DNA of 64,000 nucleotides from Mycobacterium genavense ATCC 51234. Its GTDB lineage: Bacteria > Actinomycetota > Actinomycetes > Mycobacteriales > Mycobacteriaceae. The position numbers and the translations under genes are program-made. The notes beneath the pieces are model-generated. The model worked only from the letters and a program-made list of their open reading frames with translations. It was not told the origin of the DNA and made no database searches. The first letter of the stretch is position 1. Every line of letters starts with the position of its first letter. The stretch lies in NCBI RefSeq assembly GCF_000526915.1, contig NZ_JAGZ01000003.1, positions 186,001-250,000 on the forward strand, written 5' to 3'. Shown here in pieces: positions 27,041-36,898 of the stretch.

Positions 27041-27834
27041 CCGTCGGCAGCATCGGCGGGACCATCGGATTCCGTGCGCGGCGCTCCCAGGTTACGAATG
27101 CCAGCAACGCCACCACGCCCACGACCAACAGCACGGCGACCAGCGGGCTGCTCCAGCCGCGCCGATGGGACTCGATGAGCGCGTACACCGTGGCGCCGAG
27201 CCCGACCGCGGACAATCCCGCGCCGACGACGTCGACGCGCGCGGTCGACGGGCTCGGGTGTCCGGCGCAGCCAAAATGTCAGGGGGAAGGCGGCGACCGT
27301 CGGGACTGTCAGCAGCGCATAGATCCACCTCCAGCCCAAAAAGTCGACGGCCAATCCGCCCAGCAGCGGGCCGATCACGAAAACTGTGCTGGTCCAAGCG
27401 GTCCACAAGCCGATGGCGGCCGGGCGGTCGGCCCGGTCGAAGGTGGAGTTGATCAGCGCCAGCGAACCCGGCACCAGAAACGCACCACCCAAACCCTGGA
27501 CGAGCCGAGCGATGATCAGCACCACCGGCCCCACCGCGGCGGCCGCCAGCAGCGCGCCTACGCCGAAGGTCACCAGCCCCAGGCGCAGCACCGGCAGGCG
27601 CCCGAAGAGATCGGAAATGGAACCACTCGGCAGGATCGCCACCGCCAGCGCCAACAGGTATCCGTCTACGACCCACTGCTGCAGGGTCAAGCCCCCGCCG
27701 AGGTCGTGCGCTATGGCGGGCAAGGCCAGATTGACGACGTTGCCGTCGAGAAAGGCGACCATCGAGGCCACGATCGCCACCGCCAGGACCCGAGTCGTCG
27801 GGGTGATGTCGTGCACCTCGACGCGAAGCTTCAC
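27030..27834 (-). pseudogene. DHA2-type MFS transporter, frameshifted and cut off at the C-terminus
   Basis: It begins MKLRVEVHDITPTTRVLAVA with GTG 27834. Membrane segments, the DGNVVNLALPAI motif and GYLLALAVAILPSGSISDLFGR are typical of 14-segment drug exporters. One base is lost near 27238, after TPEPVDRA. The other frame then continues DVVGAGLSAVGLGATVYALIESHRRGW to RNPMVPPMLPTALREPM, where homology stops at the junction with the lipoprotein remnant. Roughly the last 40 percent of the protein is absent. Confidence 0.7.
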
Positions 27835-27975
27835 GCGCTATCCCGCGTCGGTGGCTACGGCGACCGGGCCACGACGCGGCCGCCACCTTGGTGTGCAATG
27901 CAACTCGACTTCTGCCTCATCTCGCAGGACCCAACACCGGGGGATGCCAGCCAGGGTAGGGCCGGTAGATGGCGA

Positions 27976-29062
27976 CTACCTGTGAGTTGCGTGCGCGTTG
28001 ACTTGTGGTGGGCTCGAGATCGTTTGCCCGAGTGCGTCGCTCACCGCTACCTCACCCGAGATCAGCAACGGCAGCAGCGCGTCGCGGAACCCGGCCAGCA
28101 GCAAAGATTCGCTGCGGCGGGTGTGACACAGCGCACCCAGACCGGTGATCGTCTGTGCCGCATCGGCGCTGAGACGCCGGACGTCGCGCACCGGCACATC
28201 CATCAGGTCACCCGGTTGGATGCGTTGCCGGCTGGTCGACGTTCCGGCGACCCGCTGCTGCAGTCGGTGCGATACGTCCGGTTGCCGCAGCGCGGCCCAC
28301 AACGCGGACGTGTCGACACCATTGGGTGTCAACACGACGAATTCCGTACTCGCGACCGCCATTTCGGAGGGCAGCTGCATGACATTCCAGACCCACGGGA
28401 TCCGTGGGTTCAGCTTGGCCATCAGCACGCACGGCTGCGACAGCACCAGCTTGGCGCTCTTCACGGATGCGCGACCGACCCGCTGCGGTGCGGCGCCGTC
28501 GTCGAACGCCGGAAGGCTGAAATGTGCGACGACGTCGTCGAATTGGCGCGGTCCACGCGTGACGATGCACCGCTGCGCCAGGCTCGACGAGGGCGAGCAT
28601 CAAGCGTTCGACGGATTCGATCACGCGCTGGCTGGCGGCGATCTTGTCGTCGAAGGCGCCGAGCAGCTCGGCAATCCGCTGTCGTTGGCATCGCGGGACG
28701 GGCCGCACCGGCACGTCGCGCAGGACTGCCTGGTTGAGCAGGGGCTGCCCGGATCCGCCGCGATGATCGCCCAGTCGGCAGGTTTGCAGCGCGTAATACC
28801 AATAGCGGGTCTCCGCAGGCTCTTTGGGCTTGCATACCAACGCGTTGTCGGTTACCCACGCATCGGAATCGCAGTAACGCACGCTGCCGCAATACGATCC
28901 GACACGACCGAGCACGATCAGTGGCCCGCGGGCATTGGGCCTCGCCGCATAACCGATCGTGCCGTTGGCGCCGTAGACGGGGAACCGCCCGTCGGGCACC
29001 CGCGCCGGCGCGCCGCTGCCGGTGCGAAAGTCGAGGTACTTGCCGAGCGTCGCCGTCAGCAC
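27976..29062 (-). pseudogene. hsdS: Type I restriction-modification specificity subunit HsdS, one frameshift
   Basis: About 362 residues when joined. The first half (TATLGKYLDFRTGSGAPARVPDGRFPVYGANGTIGY) is a target recognition domain followed by the conserved helix QRIAELLGAFDDKIAASQRVIESVERLM. A frameshift near 28560 moves reading to QFDDVVAHFSLPAFDDGAAPQRV, a second recognition domain with a helix near the end (FRDALLPLLISGEV). GTG 29062 overlaps the hsdM stop by seven bases. HsdS sets the DNA target; the break would remove the second half-site. It corresponds to recalled Rv2755c. Confidence 0.8.
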
Positions 29063-30437
29063 AATCGACGCACCTGTCGTCGCACCGTCGCATCCAGTCG
29101 CGCGGACTCATCCAGCGCCGCCAGCAGCTCCCCGGTCAGTCGCGCGATCTTCACCTGAGCCGGCTCTGCGTCCGACGTGCCCGTCGGCGTTTCGACATAG
29201 CGTCCCGGGGTGAGCAGGTACCCCGCCGCGGCGATGTCGTCCAGCGATACGGATTTGCAGAACCCCGGAATATCCTCGTAGCAAATGTCTTTCGCTGACG
29301 TCGAGCCACACCAGGTGTGGTAGGTGTCGGCGATCCGGACGATCTCGTCGTCGGTGAGCGCGCGCTCGGCGCGATCGACGAGATAGCCGAGCCCGCGGGC
29401 GTCGATGAACAGCACCTGGCCGGACCGATCGCCCTTGTCGGTGGCAAAGAACCACAGGCACACCGGGATCCCGGTACTGCGGAACAGCTGCGCGGGCAGC
29501 GCGATCATGCAGGAGACCAGATCGGCATCGACGATCCGGGCGCGAATATCGCCCTCCCCGAGCGCATTCGACGACATCGATCCGTTGGCCATCACGACGC
29601 CGGCCTTGCCGCCCGGCGCCAGCTTGGCCAGGATGTGCTGGATCCAGGCGAAATTGGCGTTGCCGGCGGGCGGAACACCGAAGCGCCAGCGCGGGTCGTG
29701 TTCGTCGCGGGCCCAATCCTTGATGTTGAACGGCGGATTGGCCAGCACGTAGTCCATCTGGACACCGGCGTGCAGGTCCTCGACGAAGGTGTCGCCCCGG
29801 GCCAGGCCCGCGTTGTCGATCCCGTGAATGGCGAGGTTCAGCTTCGCCATCCGCCAGGTCTGCTCGACGCCCTCCTGACCGTAGATGCGGACGTCCTTGG
29901 AGTCGCCGTCGTTGGCGGCGACGAAATTCTCGGTCTGCACGAACATCCCGCCCGAACCGCAGCACGGTCGTACACCCGTCCGCCGGCCGGTTCCAGAACC
30001 TCCACGATCAGCCGCACGACGCTGGGCGGGGTGAAGAACTCCCCGCCTCGTTTCCCTTCCGCGCGAGCGAAATTGGCCAGGAAGTACTCGTAGACCTCAC
30101 CCATCAGGTCACCGGGGCCCGGCCCGCCGATTCGTGTGTTCGCCAGCAGCTCGACCAGTTCGCCGAGTCGGCGCTGGTCGAGGTTTTGGTAGATCCGCGG
30201 CAGCGTTCCGGCCAGGGCCGGGTTCGCCGTCATCACGGCGTCCATCGCGTCGTCGACGAGCCGCCCGATGTCGTCGGACTTCGCGTTGTCCGCCAACATG
30301 TTCCACTGCGACGCGCAGATGTGCTTGAGGAACACCAGCCCGAGCACGACGTCCTTGTATTGGCTGCCCGACAAGGAGCCGCGCAACTTGTCGGCCGCTT
30401 TCCACAGCGTGGCTTTGAGTTCCCTGGGCGGTGCCAT
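29056..30437 (-). pseudogene. hsdM: Type I DNA N6-adenine methyltransferase subunit HsdM, one frameshift
   Basis: The N-terminal part has LKATLWKAADKLRGSLSGSQYKD and FFTPPSVVRLIVEVLEPAGGRVYD. A one-base loss in a C run near 29968 disrupts motif I, which should read DPCCGSGGMFV. The other frame then gives MFVQTENFVAANDGD and catalytic motif IV NPPF in VLANPPFNIKDW, to the end. Total about 460 residues. The ATG overlaps the stop of the YcaQ-like gene. No hsdR is in the window. With both hsdM and hsdS broken, modification from this locus should be absent if the sequence is right. Confidence 0.82.
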
Positions 30438-31669
30438 CAGCTGACCCGCTTGGCGGCGGTGCGCAATTCGGCAGCCAGGTCGCCGCGGCCCGAGACGGTG
30501 AACCCGCCCAGACCGATCCAGGCCGCCATCGAGGACAGCTCACCGGCCAGCGCGGCGGCCACCCGGGACCGGGGCACCCGATCATCAACGGGCTCACCGA
30601 ACGCGCCGACGACCCGCAGCGTGTCGGCGGCCCGGTCGGCCTTGAGATCGACCCGCGCCATCAGCACACCGTCCACCAGGAGCGGCCACACGTAGTAGCC
30701 GTACCGGCGCTTGGCGGCCGGGGTGTAGATCTCGATGCGGTAGTGGAAGTTGAACAGCCGCTGGACCCGAGGCCGGAAGAAGATCAACGGGTCGAACGGG
30801 CACAGCAGCGCGGTACCGCGATCCAGCCGGGGTACCGAGCGGCTGGCACGCAGATAGACGGGCGCCGACCAGCCGTCGACTTGCACCGGCTCGATCTCGC
30901 CGGCCGCCACCAGGTCCGCGATCGCCGGTTTGACCTGCCGGGCGGACAGCCGGAAGTAGTCGCGGATGTCGGCCTCGGTGGCCACACCCAGCGCGGTGGC
31001 CGCGCGCAGGGAAAGCTCGCGGACGGCTTCGGAGTCGTCGATCTCGCGGGCCAGCACGTCGGCCGGCAGCACCCGCTCGACCAGGTCGTAGTGACGGGAG
31101 AAACCGACCCGGGTGGCGGTGGTCAGCACCCCGGAGGCGAACAGCGCCTCGGCCACCCACTTGGTGTCGCTGCGACTGCCCCACCAGCTTCCCCGGGGCC
31201 CGGCCGTTTCGGCCTCGAGATGAGCCTCGATCTGACCGGCGGTGCTGGGACCGAGTTCGCTGACGGCGGCCACGATCTTGTCGGCGAGCTCCGGGTTGGC
31301 CCTGACGATGTGGGTCCCCCACCGGCCGTGCCGGTACTGGCGCATCCGCCAGCGCAGCAGCGGCCAGTCGTCGACGGCCATCAGCGCGGCCTCGTGTGCC
31401 CAGTACTCGGCCAGCAGCCGCGACGAGCGCGGACCCCAGGCGGCGCGGTCCAGCACGTCGCGATCGTAGGGCCCGAGCCGGCTGAACACCGGCGCGTAGT
31501 GGGCGCGCACCGCCACCGAGACTGAATCCAGTTGCAGTACTTGGATTCTCGAGATCAGCCGGCGCAGGTGGGCACGGGTGATTTCGCCACCGGGTCGCGG
31601 CTCGGTAAACCCTTGGGCCGCAACGGCTATCCGCCGGGCCTGCGCGGCGGTCAGCCTGCTGATCGACAC
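30437..31669 (-). CDS. Winged-helix DNA-binding protein, YcaQ-like DNA glycosylase family
   Basis: 410 residues. It starts with LTAAQARRIAVAAQGF and ISRIQVLQLDSVSVAVRAHYAPVFSRLGPYD, the signature of the HTH_42/YcaQ family, members of which remove crosslinked or alkylated bases. The conserved YAPVFSRLG, EYWAHEAALM and CPFDPLIFFRPRVQRLFNFHYRIEIY are present. It is the first gene of a unit that continues into hsdM by an ATGA overlap. The exact lesion repaired cannot be read from sequence. Confidence 0.85.
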   Translation of the reverse strand: MSISRLTAAQARRIAVAAQGFTEPRPGGEITRAHLRRLISRIQVLQLDSVSVAVRAHYAPVFSRLGPYDRDVLDRAAWGPRSSRLLAEYWAHEAALMAVDDWPLLRWRMRQYRHGRWGTHIVRANPELADKIVAAVSELGPSTAGQIEAHLEAETAGPRGSWWGSRSDTKWVAEALFASGVLTTATRVGFSRHYDLVERVLPADVLAREIDDSEAVRELSLRAATALGVATEADIRDYFRLSARQVKPAIADLVAAGEIEPVQVDGWSAPVYLRASRSVPRLDRGTALLCPFDPLIFFRPRVQRLFNFHYRIEIYTPAAKRRYGYYVWPLLVDGVLMARVDLKADRAADTLRVVGAFGEPVDDRVPRSRVAAALAGELSSMAAWIGLGGFTVSGRGDLAAELRTAAKRVS

Positions 31670-31710
31670 GCGGGAAGAATACCGGTCAACCGGTCACCGT
31701 CGGCGAAGGC

Positions 31711-32409
31711 TCACCCCGTGCTGACCTTGTCGTCCATCGGCGCGGCGGTGGCCTCCGGCGGGTTCTTCTGCTCGTGGTAGGCCGCCTCGAGAGCGGCCGG
31801 AACGGTCTCCAGGTCGCGGAAGACACCCATCAGTTGTTCCAGCACCTTGATCCGCTGCTCGCTGGCGGCGCGCACCGCCCGCCGCGCCTCCTCGCGGTCT
31901 CGTTCGACGCGCTCGTTGGCCTCGGCGAGCAGCTGCTCACGCGCCCGCTGGGCATCCTCGCGCATGCTGGCCAGCTCGGCCTCGAGCGCTTGCTTGGTTT
32001 CGCGATACTGCGCTTCCATCGCCTGTTGCTGCGAGCCCAGATCCGCCAGCACCTCGCGGTGCTTGCGCTGCTCGGCCTCGATTTCGGCTTCGGCCGCCGC
32101 GATCATCGCCTCGGCCTCGGCGCGCGCCTCGGCCTGCATCTCGGAAATCTCGTCGACGGCGCGGCTCAGCATCTTCGCCATCCGTTGCTGGATCGCGTGC
32201 GGCGCGGGTGAGGTGTCGGTGAGCGCGACCACCTCCTTGTGCAGCGCGGCCACTTCCTCGCCGGATTCCTTCAGCCGGGCCCGCAGGCTTTCGACGTCGT
32301 TGAGCAGCAGATTCTGCTTGGTGGTCAACATCTCGATGTGGGCGTCGACCGCAGCCGCGTCATAGCCCATCCACTTGCGGGTGAATGCCGTTGTGGGTTC
32401 GGTGATCAC
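31711..32409 (-). CDS. DivIVA-like coiled-coil protein
   Basis: 232 residues from GTG 32409, chosen because GGGAGGG lies 10 bases upstream; ATG 32439 is an in-frame alternative. Residues ~1-45 resemble the DivIVA N-terminal domain (KWMGYDAAAVDAHIEML). Residues ~45-210 form a long charged coiled coil (EARAEAEAMIAAAEAEIEAEQRK, ERVERDREEARRAV). Such proteins sit at poles or septa in mycobacteria. It stands between the YcaQ-like gene and dfrA. Confidence 0.8.
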   Translation of the reverse strand: MITEPTTAFTRKWMGYDAAAVDAHIEMLTTKQNLLLNDVESLRARLKESGEEVAALHKEVVALTDTSPAPHAIQQRMAKMLSRAVDEISEMQAEARAEAEAMIAAAEAEIEAEQRKHREVLADLGSQQQAMEAQYRETKQALEAELASMREDAQRAREQLLAEANERVERDREEARRAVRAASEQRIKVLEQLMGVFRDLETVPAALEAAYHEQKNPPEATAAPMDDKVSTG

Positions 32410-32499
32410 TGCCAATTTGCCCTCCCTGGAATTCCGCAATCCACGTTGCCTCGACCCCGCTCACCCCCGATCGAGTATGTCAGGTCCGGCGGCGAGCCC

Positions 32500-32985
32500 T
32501 CAGGCTCGACGATAACTGTGAAACCGATACCGCAGCCCGGAGCGGCTGACCCGCCATTCGCCCGTCTCGCCGCGCCACGTCTCGTCGAGCACCGGGGCCA
32601 GCGCTTCCTCGTCCTCGCGGGCCAGGTCGACCTCGATCTCGGTGACCTCGCACCGGCTGGCGTGCGGCAGCGCGAGCCGATAGATCTGCGCGCCACCGAT
32701 CACCCACGCCTCCGGGTCGGTGAGGGCGGTGTCCAGCGAGTCGACCACTTCGGCTCCGTCGGCGGCGAAGTCGGCCCGCCGGGATAGCACGATATTTCTG
32801 CGACCGGGCAGCGGCCGCACCCGGGCCGGCAGCGAGTCCCAGGTCCGACGGCCCATGACCACGGTGTGGCCCACGGTCACCTGTTTGAAGCGGGCCAGGT
32901 CTTCGGGCAAGTGCCAGGGGATGTCGCCATTGCGGCCGATGACACCGGATGTGGACTGCGCCCACACCAAGCCCAGAAGTGTCAT
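32500..32985 (-). CDS. dfrA: Dihydrofolate reductase
   Basis: 161 residues, about the M. tuberculosis length. It reduces dihydrofolate to tetrahydrofolate with NADPH. Landmarks: [30 protein letters not shown] (active site with Asp), [12 protein letters not shown] (cofactor binding), and [13 protein letters not shown]. The ATG overlaps the thyA stop by four bases, so thyA-dfrA are one operon as in other mycobacteria. Confidence 0.97.
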   Translation of the reverse strand: MTLLGLVWAQSTSGVIGRNGDIPWHLPEDLARFKQVTVGHTVVMGRRTWDSLPARVRPLPGRRNIVLSRRADFAADGAEVVDSLDTALTDPEAWVIGGAQIYRLALPHASRCEVTEIEVDLAREDEEALAPVLDETWRGETGEWRVSRSGLRYRFHSYRRA

Positions 32986-33782
32986 ACAGCGACGGGAGCC
33001 TTGATAGCCGGGTGTGGATCGTAGTTCTTCACGACGATGTCATCGTAGGTGTAGTCGAAGATCGAATCCCGGTGTGCCAAAACGAGTTCCGGATACGGCC
33101 GCGGATCGCGACTGAGCTGGGTGCGCACCTGGTCGACGTGGTTGTCGTAGATGTGGCAGTCACCGCCGGTCCAGACGAACTCGCCGACGCCCAGGCCGGC
33201 CTGGGCCGCCATCATGTGCGTCAGCAGCGCGTAGCTGGCGATGTTGAACGGCACGCCCAAAAACAGGTCGGCGCTGCGCTGGTAGAGCTGGCAGCTCAGC
33301 CGTCCGTCGGCCACGTAGAACTGGAAGAACGCGTGACACGGCGGCAGCGCCATCTGGGGGATCTCGCCGACGTTCCACGCCGAGACGATGTTGCGCCGCG
33401 AGTCCGGGTCGGTGCGCAGCAATTCCAGTGCGGCGCTGATCTGGTCGATGTGCTCACCGGAAGGGGTCGGCCAGGATCGCCACTGCACGCCGTAGATGGG
33501 GCCCAGATCGCCTGTGTCGCTTGCCCATTCGTCCCAGATCGTGACGCCGTGCTCGTGCAGCCAGCCGACGTTGGAGTCGCCGCGCAAGAACCACAGCAAC
33601 TCGTAGACCACCGATTTGAGGTGGACTTTCTTGGTGGTCAGCAGCGGGAAGCCGGCCGACAGGTCATAGCGCAGCTGCCGGCCGAACAGGCTGCGGGTGC
33701 CGGTCCCGGTGCGGTCCGATTTGGCCGAGCCCGTCTCCAGGACCAGGCGCAGTAAGTCCTCGTAGGGCGTGGGGATCGGCAC
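32982..33782 (-). CDS. thyA: Thymidylate synthase ThyA
   Basis: 266 residues. It makes dTMP from dUMP using methylene-tetrahydrofolate, whose spent dihydrofolate is recycled by the next gene. The catalytic Cys is in [12 protein letters not shown]. Arg residues for phosphate binding ([24 protein letters not shown]) and the C-terminal [13 protein letters not shown] are conserved. It diverges from the dienelactone hydrolase gene across about 40 bases. Confidence 0.97.
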   Translation of the reverse strand: MPIPTPYEDLLRLVLETGSAKSDRTGTGTRSLFGRQLRYDLSAGFPLLTTKKVHLKSVVYELLWFLRGDSNVGWLHEHGVTIWDEWASDTGDLGPIYGVQWRSWPTPSGEHIDQISAALELLRTDPDSRRNIVSAWNVGEIPQMALPPCHAFFQFYVADGRLSCQLYQRSADLFLGVPFNIASYALLTHMMAAQAGLGVGEFVWTGGDCHIYDNHVDQVRTQLSRDPRPYPELVLAHRDSIFDYTYDDIVVKNYDPHPAIKAPVAV

Positions 33783-33823
33783 GCGGAAAGCTTACGTCCA
33801 GATCCCAGGAGTAGAACGGTGCC

Positions 33824-34572
33824 ATGCCGAACATCACCGACACCATCACCACCGCCGACGGGGCCTGCACGGTCCAGCTGTTCACCCCGGAAGGCCCCGA
33901 CACCTAAGCCCCACACCCCGGCGTGATCATGTACCCCGACGCCGGCGGAGTGCGCAACACCTTCGGCCAGATGGCGGCCAAGCTGGCCGGATTCGGTTAC
34001 ACGGTGTTGCTGCCGGACGTGTACTACCGCAACCCCGACTGGGCCCCCTTCGACATGGCCACCGTGTTCGGCGACGAACAGGAAAGCAAGCGCCTGTTTG
34101 CCATGATCGGCGGCCTGACGGCGGACAAAAACACCAGCGACGGCCGCGCGTTCTTCGACTACCTGGCCGACCGCCCGGAGGTATCCGGGGAACGCTTCGG
34201 CGTGTGCGGATACTGCATGGGCGGGCGCATCTCGGTGCTGGTGGCCGGCCGGATCCCCGACCGGGTCGCGGCCGCGGCGTCGTTTCACGGCGGCGGCCTG
34301 GTGTCCGACACCGCGGACAGCCCGCACCTGCTGGCCGAGAAGATGACCGCGACGGTCTACGTCGGCGGCGCCCAGAACGACGCACCGTTCACCGCCGACC
34401 ACGCCGAACAGCTCGACAAGGCGCTGACGGCGGCCGGTGTGCGGCACACCATCGAGTGGTACCCCGCCGCGCACGGCTTCGCGGTCCCGGACACAACCCG
34501 CTCTATGACCCGGCCGCCGAGCAGCACTGGGAGGCGATGACGGAGGTGTTCGCCGCGGCGCTGCCGCGCTAA
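33824..34572 (+). pseudogene. Dienelactone hydrolase family protein (Rv2765-like), nonsense codon and frameshift
   Basis: The frame opens MPNITDTITTADGACTVQLFTPEGPDT and meets an in-frame TAA at 33905-33907 (codon 28). It then continues APHPGVIMYPDAGGVRNTFGQM with the alpha/beta-hydrolase nucleophile CGYCMGGR and the His region YPAAHGFAVP. Near 34493 two bases (AC) are added in GACACAACCC, shifting the end; the right frame reads LYDPAAEQHWEAMTEVFAAALP to 34572. The stop overlaps that of the converging glycosyltransferase. Two independent lesions point to a true pseudogene. Confidence 0.82.
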
Positions 34573-35795
34573 CGCGGTCGCCGGCTCACCGCGTCGAGCA
34601 ACAACTTCGCGGCCACCGCCGCACCGTCGGCGCGGGTCGCGGCGGCCACCGCCGTCGCCCGCGCGCGGGTCTCGTCGCCGAGGACGACCTCGAGCGCGGC
34701 CGGCAGTGAGCCCGGGGGCGGAGTGGGGCCGTCGCAGGCGCTGCCGATGCCCAGCTCGGCCACCCGGCGGGCCCAGTACACCTGGTCGGCCCCCTGCGGC
34801 ACGACGAGCTGCGGCGCTCCCGCTCGGGCGGCGGTCGTCGTCGTGCCCGCGCCGCCGTGGTGCACGACGGCGGCCACCCGCCCGAACAGCGCCTGCTGGT
34901 TGACCTCACCGACGCCCAGGCAGTCGTCGTGGTCGTCGATGGGCGCCAGGTCGGCCCAGCCGCGGGACAGCAGCACACGCCGGCCGCGGGCGCGGACGGC
35001 CTCGATCGCCATCGGCACGACCTCCTTGGAACCCCACAGCGGCATGCTGCCGAAGCCGACGTACACCGGCGGCGGGCCGGCGTCCAGGAACTCCTCCAGC
35101 TCGGCCGGCAGGGGGCGCTCGTCGGGCAGAAGCCACGCGCCGGTTTGCACGACGCGCAGGTCGGCCAGCGGCTGCCACGGTCCGAGCGTCGGGTCGGCCG
35201 CCAGCCATGGCTGGTTGGTATAGGCGTAGGTGCGGACGTCGGTCACCGGGGTCAGGCCGATCGCCGCACGGTGGCCGTTCAGGGTGGGGCCGAACAGCGT
35301 ATTGGCGTTGTGGGCGTTGTGATTCCACATCACCCGGTTGTCCATCTCGCTGGTGCCCATGCCGCGGCCGACGAATTCCGGCGGCGGGTGGTACGGCGAC
35401 GGGAGGTGGGTCGGGTGGTAGCTGGCGTAGGCGTAGTGGATGCCGAGCTTGTCGGCCACCGAGCGGGCACCGGCCGCCGTCCACACCAGCGCGGTCGACA
35501 CGATCGCGTCGCATCCCTGCGCCGCGGCGGCGACGGTGTCGAACTGCGCGGCAAGCAGCCCGAGCACGTGCGCGCGCAGCTCCTGCTCCGACTGCGCCGC
35601 CGCGGTCGTCATCGCCCGCACCGGCGGGCCGAACCCCACCAACGGGATCCCGAAACCTGCTGCCCGCTCGGCGAATTCGTCGTCGGGTGGCGCGCAGACC
35701 ACCGCCTCGGCGCCGCACGCCTGCAGCTGCACCGCCAGCGCCAGCAGCGGTTCGACACCGCCGCGCGAATCGTATGTCGACAGCAACACCCGCAT
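34569..35795 (-). CDS. GT1-family glycosyltransferase (MGT/rhamnosyltransferase-like)
   Basis: 408 residues. It starts RVLLSTYDSRGGVEPLLALAVQL, a GT-B N-terminal domain. The C-terminal domain has PVYVGFGSMPLW and the nucleotide-sugar motif VVHHGGAGTTTTAARAGAPQLVVPQGADQVYWA. Close relatives decorate glycopeptidolipids or other lipids, or drugs such as macrolides; the acceptor here is unknown. It stands six bases downstream of the acyl-CoA dehydrogenase gene on the same strand, so co-transcription is likely. The frame is intact. Confidence 0.88.
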   Translation of the reverse strand: MRVLLSTYDSRGGVEPLLALAVQLQACGAEAVVCAPPDDEFAERAAGFGIPLVGFGPPVRAMTTAAAQSEQELRAHVLGLLAAQFDTVAAAAQGCDAIVSTALVWTAAGARSVADKLGIHYAYASYHPTHLPSPYHPPPEFVGRGMGTSEMDNRVMWNHNAHNANTLFGPTLNGHRAAIGLTPVTDVRTYAYTNQPWLAADPTLGPWQPLADLRVVQTGAWLLPDERPLPAELEEFLDAGPPPVYVGFGSMPLWGSKEVVPMAIEAVRARGRRVLLSRGWADLAPIDDHDDCLGVGEVNQQALFGRVAAVVHHGGAGTTTTAARAGAPQLVVPQGADQVYWARRVAELGIGSACDGPTPPPGSLPAALEVVLGDETRARATAVAAATRADGAAVAAKLLLDAVSRRPR

Positions 35796-35800
35796 GGCGA

Positions 35801-36898
35801 TTAGGACACCGGCAAGTCGACCAGTCCGGCCAGCCGGGCCCGATGACGGTAGCCGGTGCCGAACGCCAGCTGATCGCTCTTGGCCCGCTTGAGGTACAGG
35901 TGCGCCGGATACTCCCACGTCATGCCGATGCCGCCGTGCAGTTGCACGCACTCCTCGGCGGCGTGCACCGCGATTCCGCTGCAGTAGGCCTGCGCGACGT
36001 CCGCGGCGATGCTCGCGTCTGGATCCTCCCGAGCGCAGGTATCGGCGGCATGGCGCGCCGCCGCCGTCGCCGCTCCGACCTCGAACCACAGGTCCGCCAG
36101 CCGGTGCTCGATCGCCTGGTAGGACCCGATCGCGCGGCCGAACTGCTTGCGCTGCTTGGCATAGGCCAGCGTGGTCTCGAAACACCACTGCGCCACCCCG
36201 AGCTGCTCGAAGGCCAGCAGCGCCGCACCGGTCTCCAGCGCCGCGGCCACCGCCGGGTCCGCCGGCCCGACCCGCGAGGACGTCGCACCCGAAAACCGCA
36301 CATCCGCAAGCGGTCTCGTCATATCGAGGGCCAGCACCGGTGACACCTGGACTCCCGCCGCGGTGGCGGACACGGTGTGCAGTTCCAGGCCGTCGGCGCC
36401 GGCAACCGGCACCACGAGCACGTCGGCTTCGGCGGCGCCGGCGACGCCGCCGACCGCTCCGCTCAAGCCGTCGCCACCGCTGCTCACCCCCGCGATCGGA
36501 TCGCCGGGCGCGGTGGACAGCGGCACCACCAGGGCGGCGGTGAGCTCGCCGGATGCCAGCGCGGACAGGGTTTCGGTCTCGCCGACGCACGCCAGCGCGA
36601 CCGTGGCCAGCACCGCGCTGGACAAAAACGGCACCGGTGCGACGGCGCGGCCGATCTCCTCCATCACCACGGCCGCCTCGCGGGCACTGGTGCCGGCCCC
36701 GCCCAGCGATTCCGGCACCAGCAGCCCGGCCACCCCGAGCTCGGCGGCCAACGTTCGCCAGACCCCGGAAAGGTCTTGTGGCTCTGGGTCGTAACACCGG
36801 TTGAGAACGTCGGGCAGGCACCGGTCGGCGAACAGGTGACGAACGCTGTCCCGCAGCGCGTCCTCGGTGTCGGAGTACAGCAAGTCCCCGATGCTCAT
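35801..36898 (-). CDS. Acyl-CoA dehydrogenase (FadE), second subunit of a pair
   Basis: 365 residues. The N-terminal helical part (LRDSVRHLFADRCLPDVLNR) and the C-terminal flavin fold (AKQRKQFGRAIGSYQAIEHRLADLW, VQLHGGIGMTWEYPAHLYLKRA) are clear. The mid-domain is divergent and lacks the usual FAD contact motif, as in the second chains of heterotetrameric FadE pairs used on steroid or branched side chains. The ATG overlaps the stop of the first FadE (ATGA), supporting a two-subunit enzyme. Confidence 0.88.
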   Translation of the reverse strand: MSIGDLLYSDTEDALRDSVRHLFADRCLPDVLNRCYDPEPQDLSGVWRTLAAELGVAGLLVPESLGGAGTSAREAAVVMEEIGRAVAPVPFLSSAVLATVALACVGETETLSALASGELTAALVVPLSTAPGDPIAGVSSGGDGLSGAVGGVAGAAEADVLVVPVAGADGLELHTVSATAAGVQVSPVLALDMTRPLADVRFSGATSSRVGPADPAVAAALETGAALLAFEQLGVAQWCFETTLAYAKQRKQFGRAIGSYQAIEHRLADLWFEVGAATAAARHAADTCAREDPDASIAADVAQAYCSGIAVHAAEECVQLHGGIGMTWEYPAHLYLKRAKSDQLAFGTGYRHRARLAGLVDLPVS

